Of a stretch of 64,000 nucleotides of DNA, positions 30,244 through 42,837 are shown piece by piece. Source of the stretch: Roseovarius salinarum (GTDB lineage: Bacteria > Pseudomonadota > Alphaproteobacteria > Rhodobacterales > Rhodobacteraceae); assembly GCF_002834145.1 (NCBI RefSeq), contig NZ_PHNT01000002.1, positions 124,001 through 188,000 on the forward strand, read 5' to 3'. Position 1 is the stretch's first letter; each line of letters begins with the position of its first letter. Under the pieces are notes generated by a model that made no database searches, was not told where the DNA came from, and saw nothing but the letters and a program-made list of their open reading frames with translations. Made by a program: the position numbers and the translations under genes.

Positions 30244-31394
30244 TGCGCGTCTTCCTGATTGCCGGCGAGCCGTCGGGCGACCGGCTGGGCGCCGCGCTGA
30301 TGCGCGGGCTCGGACAGCTGGCGCCGGAGGTGTCCTTCGAGGGCGTGGGCGGCCCGCTGATGCAGGCCGAGGGAATGAACAGCCTCTTTCCGATGGAAGA
30401 GCTCAGCCTCATGGGGATCGCCGAGGTGCTGCCGCGGTATCCCCACCTCGTGCGGCGCAAGAACCAGGTGGCCGATGCCGTGCTGGCGGCACGGCCGGAT
30501 GCGCTGATTACCATCGACAGCCCCGATTTCTGCCTGCGCGTGGCCCGCCGCGTGCGGGCACGCGCGCCCGTGCGGACGGTGCATTACGTGGCGCCTTCCG
30601 TCTGGGCATGGCGGCCCGGGCGCGCACGGAAGATGGCGCGTTTCATCGACCAGGTGCTGTGCCTGCTGCCCTTCGAGCCGCCCTACATGGAGGCCGAGGG
30701 GATCGCGGCGGATTTCGTGGGCCACCCCGTGGTGTCGGAACCGGTCGCCACACCCGCCGAGGCGGCTGGCTTTCGCGACCGGCACGGGTTGACGGGGGCC
30801 GAGGTGCTGCTGGTCCTGCCGGGATCGCGCCGGGGCGAGGTGGCGCTGCTGGCCGATCGTTTCGCCGAGACGCTTCGGCAGGTCGTGGCCCGCCGCCCCG
30901 GCCTGCGCGTGGTCTTGCCCGCCGCGCCATCGGTGGCGCCCATGCTGCACGAAACATTGCGAGGCTGGCCGGGCGCACCCGTTCTGCTCGACCCCACGGG
31001 GCGCGACGCCCAGGCGTTCCTGGCCGAGAAGCGCGCGGCCTTCGCGGCGGCCGACGGCGCGCTGGCGGCCTCGGGCACCGTTTCTCTGGAACTCGCGGCG
31101 GCGTCCACCCCGATGGTCGTGGGCTATGACCTGTCTTGGCTGAGCCGCCAGATCATCCCGCGCATGATCCGCGTGGACACGCTCACGCTGGTGAACCTTG
31201 TCAGCGAAACCCGCGTGGTGCCCGAGTTCATCGGCGCCGCCTGCCGCCCGGCGCCGATGGCCCAGGCCGTCTGCGCGATGCTGGATGCGCCCGAAGCGCA
31301 GCTCGAGGCGATGCGCGTGACGATGGACAGGCTGGGCAAAACGGGCGAGGCGCCGGGCATGCGCGCCGCGCGGGCGGTTCTGGCCCGGTTGTAG
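30243..31394 (+). CDS. lpxB: lipid-A-disaccharide synthase
   Basis: A 383-aa GT-B glycosyltransferase (family GT19) joining lipid X and UDP-diacylglucosamine. It has FLIAGEPSGDRLGAALM at the start, VHYVAPSVWAWRPGRA, LVLPGSRRGEV and the C-terminal donor region ASGTVSLELAAASTPMVV. ATG 30243 overlaps the lpxI stop. It is the last gene of the envelope cluster and is followed by two hairpins at 31403-31435. Confidence 0.97.
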   Translation: MRVFLIAGEPSGDRLGAALMRGLGQLAPEVSFEGVGGPLMQAEGMNSLFPMEELSLMGIAEVLPRYPHLVRRKNQVADAVLAARPDALITIDSPDFCLRVARRVRARAPVRTVHYVAPSVWAWRPGRARKMARFIDQVLCLLPFEPPYMEAEGIAADFVGHPVVSEPVATPAEAAGFRDRHGLTGAEVLLVLPGSRRGEVALLADRFAETLRQVVARRPGLRVVLPAAPSVAPMLHETLRGWPGAPVLLDPTGRDAQAFLAEKRAAFAAADGALAASGTVSLELAAASTPMVVGYDLSWLSRQIIPRMIRVDTLTLVNLVSETRVVPEFIGAACRPAPMAQAVCAMLDAPEAQLEAMRVTMDRLGKTGEAPGMRAARAVLARL

Positions 31395-31402
31395 CGGCGT
31401 GC

Positions 31403-31466
31403 GAGGGGCGCTGCCCCTCTTGGCCTTGCGGCCAATTCACCCCGGAGTACTTGGGGCAAGATGAAG
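31403..31466. repeat. Rhodobacterales-type intergenic element: two hairpins plus CCCCGGAGTACTTGGGG motif
   Basis: Between the converging lpxB and mnmA genes are two back-to-back perfect hairpins, GAGGGGC-gct-GCCCCTC (31403-31419) and TTGGCC-ttgc-GGCCAA (31420-31435). A CCCC-GGAGTACTT-GGGG unit and CAAGATGAAG follow. A related sequence recurs at 39655-39690. It probably ends transcription from both sides. Confidence 0.55.
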
Positions 31467-31488
31467 GGGCAGGCGACCGTCGTGCCGG

Positions 31489-32631
31489 TCAGCCGCTCCA
31501 GATCCAGCCGCCGCCCAGCACGCGCGTGCCCCCGGTCTCGTAGAACACGCAGGCCTGGCCGGGGCTCACGCCCTCTTCGGGGGTCAGGAGCTCGACCCGC
31601 GCCGCGGTGGCGGACGTGGGGCGCACGATCGCCTCGCCGGGGGCACGGGTGGAGCGCACCTTGACGGAGACATGGTGTTCGCCCGCCTCGGCGAAGGGGG
31701 TATCGCCGAGCCAGTTGATCTCGCGCACGGGCACGATGCGGGTGGCAAGCATTTCCTTCGGGCCGACGATCACGCGGCGGTTTTCCACGTCGAGACGGAC
31801 CACGTAGAGTGGCTCGCTCAGACCTCCGATGCCCAGCCCCCGGCGCTGCCCGACGGTATAGTGGATCACCCCGCGGTGCGCGCCCAGCACGCGGCCGTCG
31901 GCATGGACGATCTCGCCAGGTTCGGCCGCGCCGGGGCGCAGCTTCTCGATCACGGCGGCGTAATCGCCGTTCGGCACGAAGCAGATATCCTGGCTGTCGG
32001 GCTTGTCGGCCACCTGCAGCCCGTGCCTTGCGGCCAATGCGCGGGTTGCGTCCTTGCTTTCCAGGTGTCCCAGCGGGAACCGCAGGTACTCCAGCTGTTC
32101 GGGCGTCGTGGAGAACAGGAAATAGCTCTGGTCGCGGGCGGAATCGGCCGCGCGGTGAAGCTCGGGGCCGTGCGCGCCCGTCCTGCGCTGGATGTAGTGG
32201 CCGGTGGCCATGCAGTCGGCCTCGAGGTCCCTGGCCGTCTCCAGAAGGTCGCGGAACTTCACGCGCTCGTTGCAGCGGATGCAGGGCACGGGCGTCGCGC
32301 CGGCGAGGTAGCTGTCGGCGAACTCGTCGATCACCGCGTCGCGGAAGACGCTTTCGTAGTCGAGCACGTAATGCGGAAACCCCGTTTCCTCGGCCACGCG
32401 GCGGGCATCGTGGATGTCGCGGCCCGCGCAGCAGGCGCCCTTCCTGGCCAGCGCCGCGCCGTGGTCGTACAGCTGCAGCGTGACGCCGACGACGTCGTAG
32501 CCTTCGCTTGCCAGTTGCGCGGCCACGACCGAGCTGTCCACGCCGCCCGACATGGCCACCACCACGCGGGTCTGCGCCGGCGGCTTGGCGAAGCCCAGCG
32601 AATTGAGGGGCGTGTCGGTGTCCAGTGCCAT
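31489..32631 (-). CDS. mnmA: tRNA 2-thiouridylase MnmA
   Basis: A 380-aa tRNA-specific 2-thiouridylase acting on U34. The PP-loop is [16 protein letters not shown]. The catalytic cysteines lie in [14 protein letters not shown] and [12 protein letters not shown], and [14 protein letters not shown] is typical. The N-terminal extension [18 protein letters not shown] is common in alphaproteobacteria. Divergent from sciP across 126 bp. Confidence 0.97.
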   Translation of the reverse strand: MALDTDTPLNSLGFAKPPAQTRVVVAMSGGVDSSVVAAQLASEGYDVVGVTLQLYDHGAALARKGACCAGRDIHDARRVAEETGFPHYVLDYESVFRDAVIDEFADSYLAGATPVPCIRCNERVKFRDLLETARDLEADCMATGHYIQRRTGAHGPELHRAADSARDQSYFLFSTTPEQLEYLRFPLGHLESKDATRALAARHGLQVADKPDSQDICFVPNGDYAAVIEKLRPGAAEPGEIVHADGRVLGAHRGVIHYTVGQRRGLGIGGLSEPLYVVRLDVENRRVIVGPKEMLATRIVPVREINWLGDTPFAEAGEHHVSVKVRSTRAPGEAIVRPTSATAARVELLTPEEGVSPGQACVFYETGGTRVLGGGWIWSG

Positions 32632-32757
32632 CGGTGGCCTCCGGGGTCAGGGTCCGGCGGAATATAGGAAAATCCTAAGCACTCTCAAGGGCCGGGTACA
32701 CGGCGCCTTAAGCGCGCCCGACCCAGTTTCGGCCCCCGGTAAGTGAGGGTGAGTGCA

Positions 32758-33036
32758 ATGTATCTCAAGAAGGTGGATGGAAAAAGGGCCGTCACGCTGC
32801 CTGACGGCACGGTCATGACACAAGCGGACCTGCCGCCGGCGGACACGCGACGCTGGGTCGCCTCGCGCAAGCTGGCGGTGGTGCGCGGCGTGACCTACGG
32901 GCTGATCACGCAGGCCGAGGCGCAGCGCCGCTATGGCCTGAGCGCCGAGGAATTCGCGGAATGGGTGCGTGCGGTGACCGAGCACGGGGAGGCCGCGCTC
33001 AAGGCGACGGCGCTCAAGGACTATAGACAACCATGA
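32758..33036 (+). CDS. sciP: CtrA inhibitor SciP (DUF1153 family)
   Basis: A 92-aa helix-turn-helix protein of the DUF1153 family. RAVTLPDGTVMTQADLPP and TRRWVASRKLAVVRGVTYG match Caulobacter SciP, as does the HTH-like AEAQRRYGLSAEEFAEWVRA. SciP binds CtrA at its target promoters and blocks activation in the Caulobacter cell cycle. ATG 32758 has GAGG 9 nt upstream; an upstream GTG at 32743 is less likely. It lies 94 bp before ctrA on the same strand, a functional pairing. Confidence 0.88.
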   Translation: MYLKKVDGKRAVTLPDGTVMTQADLPPADTRRWVASRKLAVVRGVTYGLITQAEAQRRYGLSAEEFAEWVRAVTEHGEAALKATALKDYRQP

Positions 33037-33063
33037 GGGGAATTCGCTAATTGTTCCATGTCG

Positions 33064-33078
33064 GTAACTGGCAGTTAA
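33064..33078. promoter_or_regulatory. CtrA-type box upstream of ctrA
   Basis: GTAA (33064-33067), CTGGCAG, TTAA (33075-33078), followed by CCAT. This is one mismatch from TTAA-N7-TTAA, and the second half plus flank gives TTAACCAT, the Caulobacter half-site form. It lies 52 bp before the ctrA start and suggests autoregulation. Confidence 0.6.
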
Positions 33079-33130
33079 CCATTTCTGGTCAGTCTCGGGT
33101 GTCGAAAGCTGACCCAAGCGGAGATGACAG

Positions 33131-33847
33131 ATGCGTGTGCTTCTGGTCGAAGACGATCCCACGACCGCCAAGAGCATCGAGCTGATGCTGACCCATGCCA
33201 ACCTGAACGTCTACACGACGGATCTGGGCGAGGAAGGGGTCGATCTGGCCAAGCTCTACGATTACGACCTGATCCTGCTGGACCTCGGGTTGCCCGACAT
33301 GAACGGCCACGACGTGCTGCGCCAGCTTCGGCTCGCCCGGGTCGAGACGCCGATCCTGATCCTGACCGGTGCCGACGATACCGACAACAAGATCAAGGGG
33401 TTCGGCTTCGGCGCGGACGACTACCTGACAAAGCCGTTCCACCGCGAGGAGCTGGTCGCGCGGATCCACGCGATCATCCGCCGCTCCAAGGGGCACGCGC
33501 AGTCGGTCATCCGGACAGGGCGGATCAACGTCAACCTCGATGCCAAGACGGTGGACGTTGACGGCACCGCGGTGCATCTGACCGGCAAGGAATACCAGAT
33601 GCTGGAGCTCCTGTCGCTGCGCAAGGGCACGACGCTGACCAAGGAGATGTTCCTCAACCATCTCTACGGCGGCATGGACGAGCCCGAGCTCAAGATCATC
33701 GACGTCTTCATCTGCAAGCTGCGCAAGAAGCTCAGCGAGGCGACGGGCGGCGACAACTACATCGAGACGGTCTGGGGGCGCGGCTACGTGCTGCGCGACC
33801 CCGAGCCCGGCGAGATGGACGACGAGCGGCTGGCCATCGGCGCCTGA
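33131..33847 (+). CDS. ctrA: cell-cycle response regulator CtrA
   Basis: A 238-aa OmpR-type response regulator. The receiver has the acidic pair in LLVEDDP, phospho-acceptor D51 ([13 protein letters not shown]) and K in [25 protein letters not shown] at the CtrA-typical junction. The winged-helix DNA-binding domain follows ([26 protein letters not shown]). In Rhodobacterales CtrA controls motility and gene-transfer-agent genes and is often dispensable. The C-terminus ends in Gly-Ala rather than the Ala-Ala degron of Caulobacter, so ClpXP turnover by that route is uncertain. Confidence 0.98.
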   Translation: MRVLLVEDDPTTAKSIELMLTHANLNVYTTDLGEEGVDLAKLYDYDLILLDLGLPDMNGHDVLRQLRLARVETPILILTGADDTDNKIKGFGFGADDYLTKPFHREELVARIHAIIRRSKGHAQSVIRTGRINVNLDAKTVDVDGTAVHLTGKEYQMLELLSLRKGTTLTKEMFLNHLYGGMDEPELKIIDVFICKLRKKLSEATGGDNYIETVWGRGYVLRDPEPGEMDDERLAIGA

Positions 33848-38322
<4,475 letters not shown>

Positions 38323-38347
38323 GCGGAAACCCCTTTCGTTCACGAAT

Positions 38348-38362
38348 GTTCTAAAAAAGTTC
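38348..38362. promoter_or_regulatory. LexA SOS box upstream of the 40-aa ORF
   Basis: GTTC-TAAAAAA-GTTC is an exact GTTC-N7-GTTC operator, 64 bp before the small ORF at 38427. TTTACA (38363-38368), directly after it, could be the -35. A further GTTC at 38338-38341 is spaced by 6 rather than 7 bases. Confidence 0.82.
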
Positions 38363-38385
38363 TTTACAGCGGCAACGAAAAGTGA

Positions 38386-38400
38386 GAACAAAGTGGCAAC
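38386..38400. promoter_or_regulatory. second, one-mismatch SOS box upstream of the 40-aa ORF
   Basis: GAAC-AAAGTGG-CAAC differs in one operator base from GAAC-N7-GAAC. Including the spacer it matches the recA box at 12 of 15 positions. It would cover the -10/start region of the predicted promoter. Confidence 0.55.
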
Positions 38401-38426
38401 TCGGATGACGGAGGAAGGAAAATCCC

Positions 38427-38549
38427 ATGTTCCGCCAGATCGTGACCGCCGCGCGCCGCTGCCATGACACGCTCCTGGGCGATGCCCTTGGCGGGGCGGC
38501 TCTGGTCGTGATGCTGGTGGCCGGGCTTTATCTGCCCTCGATCGTCTGA
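38427..38549 (+). CDS. SOS-controlled small membrane protein, candidate (40 aa)
   Basis: ATG 38427 is preceded by GGAGGAAGGA. The 40-residue product begins with a basic amphipathic stretch (MFRQIVTAARRCHDTLLGDA) and continues with one membrane helix (GGAALVVMLVAGLYLPSIV) that runs to the stop. It lies between recG and a convergent Fe-S scaffold gene, with two LexA-type sites in front and a strong terminator 152 bp after the stop. Caulobacter SidA, a 29-aa SOS-induced inner-membrane division inhibitor, is a functional analogue in size and regulation; sequence homology is not claimed. Confidence 0.7.
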   Translation: MFRQIVTAARRCHDTLLGDALGGAALVVMLVAGLYLPSIV

Positions 38550-38700
38550 CGAAATCTGCCTGCGGCCCGCCGTACCTGTTCTGCCCGCATCCCGCTGTTC
38601 CGTCCGGATGCGCCAAGGTCGCCGGCCCTTGCCCAACCTGTCCCCGCGGGGTCTGCCTCCCCCGCCCGGGCCGGGGCCGTGACGGGTGCCGCACCTTGCT

Positions 38701-38739
38701 CCGCCGCCTTCCCCGACGGGAAGCGCGGCGGCTTTTTTT
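38701..38739 (+). terminator. Rho-independent terminator after the 40-aa ORF
   Basis: A 13-bp stem (CCGCCGCCTTCCC pairing with GGGAAG-C-GCGGCGG, one bulged C) with a CGAC loop is followed by C and seven T. It serves the plus strand and sits 22 bp before the end of the convergent Fe-S scaffold gene. Confidence 0.9.
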
Positions 38740-38761
38740 GGCAAGCCGCGCGGTGCGGCGG

Positions 38762-39217
38762 TCAGGCGCAGCTGCTGGTTTCGCAGGCCTGTGTCATCGC
38801 CTCGGTCAGGGCCTCCAGCGACAGCATGATCGAGCCGTGACGATTCTTGTAGTCGCGCGCGGGGCGCAGCACTTCGAGCCCGTCGAAGGGGGCCGGGGGC
38901 GTCGGGCCGTCGTGCTTGAGCATCTCCTTGAGCGAATCGCGCGCCTCGGCGACCTGATCGGGCGTACAGCCCACCGCGTTCGCCGCCACGACCGATGCCG
39001 CGGCCTGGCCCAGGGCACAGGCCTTGACGTCGAGCCCGATCTCGCCAAGGCGCCCGTCGGTGCAGGTGACGTCCACCGTCACCGTGGACCCGCACAACGG
39101 CGCACGCTTCTTGACGCTCGCCTGCGGCTCGGGCAGGCGCGCGTGGTGCGGGATCTCGGCCGCGAGCTCGAGAATGCGGGCGGAGTAGAGCTTGATCAGG
39201 TCGGGCTCGCTGCTCAT
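38762..39217 (-). CDS. NifU/IscU-like iron-sulfur cluster assembly scaffold protein
   Basis: A 151-aa protein of the IscU/NifU-N/SufU fold. The first two ligand cysteines are in APLCGSTVTVD and DVKACALGQAAASVV. The third cysteine of IscU/SufU is replaced in the segment ARDYKNRHGSIMLSLEAL, which, as I recall, is also so in related alphaproteobacterial proteins. The C-terminus ends in a Cys-containing tail (ACETSSCA). Whether it builds clusters itself or plays another role, for instance beside the SUF system, is unclear. Divergent from hisI across 68 bp. Confidence 0.8.
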   Translation of the reverse strand: MSSEPDLIKLYSARILELAAEIPHHARLPEPQASVKKRAPLCGSTVTVDVTCTDGRLGEIGLDVKACALGQAAASVVAANAVGCTPDQVAEARDSLKEMLKHDGPTPPAPFDGLEVLRPARDYKNRHGSIMLSLEALTEAMTQACETSSCA

Positions 39218-39285
39218 GGCTTTCCCTTTCGCTGCTGACCCAATAAATAGGCGTCAAACGTCCGGAGGCCAAAGGATTTCACGAC

Positions 39286-39648
39286 ATGTCTTTCGATCCC
39301 GCGACACTGAAATACGACGCGGCCGGGCTGATCCCGGCGATCGCACAGGACGCCGGCACCGGCGAGGTCCTGATGATGGCCTGGATGAACGCCGAGTCGG
39401 TGGCGCGCACGCTGCAGACGGGGCGCGCGACCTACTGGAGCCGCTCGCGGCGGGCGTTCTGGGTCAAGGGCGAAAGCAGTGGGCATGTGCAGACGCTCAA
39501 GGAGATGCGGGTGGACTGCGACCGCGATTGCCTGCTGTTGCTGGTGGAGCAGGCAGGGCCGGCGTGCCACACCAACCGGCGCAGCTGTTTCTACACCGCC
39601 GTCCGCGACGGCGCGGAAGTGGAGATCATGGCGCCCGAGGCGGGCTGA
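39286..39648 (+). CDS. hisI: phosphoribosyl-AMP cyclohydrolase
   Basis: A 120-aa PRA-CH, third step of histidine synthesis. Zn and Mg ligands lie in [16 protein letters not shown] and [24 protein letters not shown] is also typical. It is the stand-alone HisI form, not fused to HisE. It is monocistronic and followed by a terminator-like element. Confidence 0.97.
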   Translation: MSFDPATLKYDAAGLIPAIAQDAGTGEVLMMAWMNAESVARTLQTGRATYWSRSRRAFWVKGESSGHVQTLKEMRVDCDRDCLLLLVEQAGPACHTNRRSCFYTAVRDGAEVEIMAPEAG

Positions 39649-39654
39649 GGCCGA

Positions 39655-39690
39655 GGGGCGGCCCCCCGAGGTTTTTTCAGGCAAGAAGAA
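39655..39690. repeat. intergenic GC hairpin plus T-tract, related to the element at 31403
   Basis: GGGG-cgg-CCCC (39655-39665) is followed by CCGAGGTTTTTTCAGGCAAGAAGAAG. The order hairpin, CCCCnGAGnnnTT, CAAGAnGAAG parallels the copy near 31440. For hisI it acts as a plausible terminator; gluQ converges from the other side. Confidence 0.55.
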
Positions 39691-39697
39691 GCGCGGG

Positions 39698-40555
39698 TCA
39701 GAGCCCGACCATGGCGCGCAGGTCGGCGGGGCGCAGGCCCTCGGCGCGGTATGTCGCGATGGCGCGGGCATCGTCGCGCTTGGCCAACCGCCGTCCCGCG
39801 TCGTCGCGGATCAGCCGGTGATGGCGGTAGACAGGCGTTGGCAGACCGAGCAGTCGCTGCAGCAGAACATGGATCTGCGTGGCCTCGAACAGATCCTGCC
39901 CGCGGATGACGTGGGTGATGCCCTGGTCGGCGTCGTCGAGCACCACCGCGAGGTGGTAGGAGGCGCCGAGGCCGCGCCGGGCGAGCACCACGTCACCGGC
40001 CGTCTCGTGCAGCCGGGTGGCAGTGATCCGGCCGGTTTCGCCGGCGGGTCCGGCGCCGGTTTCGGAGAACCCCGGCGGGCTGTCCAGCGTGGCCAGCGCG
40101 CGGGCCATGTCGAGGCGCAGCACCGCGCCCTCGGCCATCGGGCCACGGGGGGCGGTGGCGGGGCGGCAGGTGCCGGGATAGATCACCCCGTCGGGGCCGT
40201 GGGGCAGCACGCCCTCCTGCGGGGCGCTGGCGGCGGCGCGGATGTCGGCGCGGCTGCATCCGCAAGGATAGAGCAGCCCGCGCGCCCAGAGCCCTTCGAG
40301 CGCGGCACGGTAGCGCGGCAGCCGGTCGGACTGGCGCATCACCGGGCGCGGCCAGTCGAGCCCGAGCCACGACAGGTCGTCCTCGATCTGCGTTTCCCAC
40401 TCGGGCCGGCAGCGGCTCTTGTCCAGGTCGTCGATGCGCAGATGGAAGGTCCCGTCCGCCGCGACGGCCGCGTCATGGGCAAGCATGGCCGAAAAGGCAT
40501 GGCCCAGGTGCAGCGGCCCGGTGGGCGACGGCGCGAACCTTGTGATGAAATTCAC
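39698..40555 (-). CDS. gluQ: glutamyl-Q tRNA(Asp) synthetase
   Basis: A 285-aa paralogue of the GluRS catalytic domain that glutamylates queuosine in tRNA-Asp. It has FITRFAPSPTGPLHLGHAFS (HIGH motif as HLGH), a Zn site (YPCGCSRADI with YPGTC) and a KRDDAR version of KMSKS. The anticodon-binding domain of GluRS is absent, as expected. It starts with GTG 40555 overlapping the stop of the methyltransferase (GTGA). Confidence 0.94.
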   Translation of the reverse strand: MNFITRFAPSPTGPLHLGHAFSAMLAHDAAVAADGTFHLRIDDLDKSRCRPEWETQIEDDLSWLGLDWPRPVMRQSDRLPRYRAALEGLWARGLLYPCGCSRADIRAAASAPQEGVLPHGPDGVIYPGTCRPATAPRGPMAEGAVLRLDMARALATLDSPPGFSETGAGPAGETGRITATRLHETAGDVVLARRGLGASYHLAVVLDDADQGITHVIRGQDLFEATQIHVLLQRLLGLPTPVYRHHRLIRDDAGRRLAKRDDARAIATYRAEGLRPADLRAMVGL

Positions 40556-41169
40556 GTCTTTTCAAGCACGTAGACTGTGGAGCCGATACCGATACCGGGC
40601 AGGTGATCACCGTGTTCGCGGAAGTGCATCCGCGCGTTGCCGGTGTCGGCCCACTCGCTGATCCGGCCTTCGAACGCGGGATCCTCCAGCGTGTGATCGT
40701 TGAAGGAAAAGGCGAACAGGCCGCCCCTGGGCAGCAGGCGCATGATCGTGTCGAAGGTTTCGGCCGGGGCCGCGCCGGCCCCGATCACGCCGATGGCCGC
40801 CACAAGGGGGTAGGCCCCCGCCTCGAACGGGTCGCCCGCGTCCGGTTCGACCTGCCAGGTGTGACGGTAGACCTGCTTTTCGCGCGCGATCTCGAGCATC
40901 TCCGCCGACAGGTCGGCGCCGTCGACGGCCTCGAACCCGGCGAGCTTGAGGGCCAGCCCCGAAAGACCCGTGCCGCAGCCGAAATCGAGCAGTGGCCGGC
41001 CGGGATCGGGGGCCACGGCGTGCAGCGCCCGGGCCACGCGCCCCGGCGTGGCATACCCGTTTTCGCCCACCTCCGCCTCGTAGGTGGCCGCCCAGTCGTC
41101 GTAGAGCCGGCGCGTCTCTTCTGTGCCGGAGACACCGTAGGCGCGGTCGAGAAAGCCCGTGTCGCTCAT
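40552..41169 (-). CDS. class I SAM-dependent methyltransferase
   Basis: A 205-aa methyltransferase. The SAM motif is LLDFGCGTGLSGLAL, followed by the acidic loop GADLSAEMLEIAREK. The N-terminus YDDWAATYEAEVGENGY is typical of the Williams-Beuren/UbiE-like type. The substrate is unknown. It lies between trmFO (22 bp upstream) and gluQ (overlapping), both tRNA modification genes, which makes an RNA or tRNA-related substrate possible but unproven. Confidence 0.85.
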   Translation of the reverse strand: MSDTGFLDRAYGVSGTEETRRLYDDWAATYEAEVGENGYATPGRVARALHAVAPDPGRPLLDFGCGTGLSGLALKLAGFEAVDGADLSAEMLEIAREKQVYRHTWQVEPDAGDPFEAGAYPLVAAIGVIGAGAAPAETFDTIMRLLPRGGLFAFSFNDHTLEDPAFEGRISEWADTGNARMHFREHGDHLPGIGIGSTVYVLEKT

Positions 41170-41191
41170 GCGCCCATGATACGCTGGCCGA

Positions 41192-42547
41192 TCACGCCGC
41201 GTCCAGTGCCGTCTGCGCCAGCCAGTCGCGCCAGGCCGCCTTGGCCCGGTCGGTGTAGGCGCGATAGCGTTCCGTTCGCGCGCGGCGCCCGCCCTTGATG
41301 CCGTCGACCGGCGGAAACAGGCCGAAGTTCACGTTCATCGGCTGGAAGGTCTTGGCCTCCGCGCCGCCGGTGATGTGCGTGACCAGCGCGCCCACGGCCG
41401 TTTCCGGCGGGGGCGGCGCTATCTCGTGGCCCTGCAGTTCGGCGGCCGCCAGCCGGCCCGCCACCAGGCCCATCGCGGCACTTTCCACGTACCCCTCGAC
41501 CCCGGTGATCTGGCCGGCGAAACGAATGTGCGGGCGCGCGCGCATCCGCAGCTGCGCGTCCAGCAGGCGCGGCGAATTGATGAAGGTGTTCCGGTGGATC
41601 CCGCCAAGGCGCGCGAACCGTGCTTCTTCAAGCCCGGGAATCATCCGGAAAACATCGACTTGCGCGCCATACTTCATTTTCGTCTGGAAGCCCACGATAT
41701 TGTAGAGCGTGCCCAGCGCGTTGTCGCGGCGCAATTGCACGACGGCATGGGGCTTTTCGTCGGGCTTGTGGGCGTTGGTCAGCCCGCGCGGCTTCATCGG
41801 GCCGTGCCGCAGGGTTTCGCGGCCGCGTTCGGCCATGACCTCGATGGGAAGGCAGCCGTCGAAGTAGTCGGCGGTTTCGCCCTCGTGGAATTCCGTCTTC
41901 TCGGCGGCCAGAAGCGCGTCGATGAACGCCTCGTAGGTGTCCCGGTCCATCGGGCAGTTGATGTAGGCGGTGCGCTCGGCCTCCGTCTCGCCCTTGTCGT
42001 AGCGCGATTGTTGCCATGCCACCGACATGTCGATGCTTTCGGCGTAGACGATGGGCGCGATGGCATCGAAGAACGCCAGCGACTGCGCGCCCGTCTCGGC
42101 GGCGATGGCCCCGCCCAGCCCCGCGCTGGTGAGCGGGCCTGTCGCGATGATCCAGGTGCCTTCGTCGGGCAGCCGGTCGATCTCGGCGGTTTCCACGCTC
42201 ACGTTGGGGTGGTCGCGCAGCGTCGCGGTCACATCGGCCGAGAACGCGTCGCGGTCGACCGCCAGCGCGCCGCCCGCGGGAAGCCGGTGCTTGTCCCCCA
42301 TCCGCATGATCAGCCCGTCGGCCTGGCGCATTTCCCAGTGCAGCAGGCCGACGGCGTTCTGTTCGTCGTCGTCCGAGCGGAACGAGTTGGAGCACACCAT
42401 CTCGGCCAGGTCGCCGGTGCGATGCGCGAAGGTGCCCACCTGTGGGCGCATCTCGTGGATGACGACAGGCACGCCGCGGTTCGCGGCCTGCCATGCGGCC
42501 TCGGCCCCGGCCATGCCGCCGCCGACGATGTGAAGTGTTTCCGTCAT
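41192..42547 (-). CDS. trmFO: tRNA (uracil-5-)-methyltransferase TrmFO
   Basis: A 451-aa FAD- and methylene-THF-dependent enzyme making m5U54 in tRNA. The FAD-binding start is [53 protein letters not shown] and [13 protein letters not shown] are family signatures. ATG 42547 was chosen by the family N-terminus ([11 protein letters not shown]); the frame is open another 56 codons upstream through the inverted-repeat region. It heads the trmFO-methyltransferase-gluQ unit. Confidence 0.96.
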   Translation of the reverse strand: MTETLHIVGGGMAGAEAAWQAANRGVPVVIHEMRPQVGTFAHRTGDLAEMVCSNSFRSDDDEQNAVGLLHWEMRQADGLIMRMGDKHRLPAGGALAVDRDAFSADVTATLRDHPNVSVETAEIDRLPDEGTWIIATGPLTSAGLGGAIAAETGAQSLAFFDAIAPIVYAESIDMSVAWQQSRYDKGETEAERTAYINCPMDRDTYEAFIDALLAAEKTEFHEGETADYFDGCLPIEVMAERGRETLRHGPMKPRGLTNAHKPDEKPHAVVQLRRDNALGTLYNIVGFQTKMKYGAQVDVFRMIPGLEEARFARLGGIHRNTFINSPRLLDAQLRMRARPHIRFAGQITGVEGYVESAAMGLVAGRLAAAELQGHEIAPPPPETAVGALVTHITGGAEAKTFQPMNVNFGLFPPVDGIKGGRRARTERYRAYTDRAKAAWRDWLAQTALDAA

Positions 42548-42635
42548 GCCCGCGGATCTAGTCGAGCGGGCGGGATTCGGAAAGGGGCGGCTGGCAAGGT
42601 GGCGCTTGGCCGGCGGAGCGGCGGCAGGGAAATCG

Positions 42636-42713
42636 GCGTGGGCCACCGCGACGGGGAATGGCCGTCGGAGAGAGACCGGCCGAGCGAGACAGGATGCCGG
42701 CGGTGGCCCACGC
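42636..42713. repeat. 14-bp perfect inverted repeat in the 290-bp trmFO upstream region
   Basis: GCGTGGGCCACCGC (42636-42649) and its exact complement GCGGTGGCCCACGC (42700-42713) flank a 50-nt loop that itself contains GGCCG...CGGCC. The region 42548-42837 between the ECHDC3-like gene and trmFO has no convincing ORF. It may be a transcript-end or leader structure. Confidence 0.5.
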
Positions 42714-42837
42714 ACGAATTGGGACTGTCCGGTTGGAACCGTGTTGACAAGCTACCCGATAGAATGTGGCGGAAAAATGGCGGGGTGCGAAACAGTGTGG
42801 GGCCGGATCGGCAACACTGACACCGCCCCCACGGGGA

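Noticed and set aside
32632-32757. CTTAAG at 32707-32712 as a CtrA site for sciP
   Set aside because: Only one TTAA half is present; there is no partner at N7 spacing on either side.
38338-38351. GTTC-N6-GTTC upstream of the 40-aa ORF
   Set aside because: The spacing is six rather than seven, so it is not counted as a separate LexA operator; it may only reflect an extra half-site.
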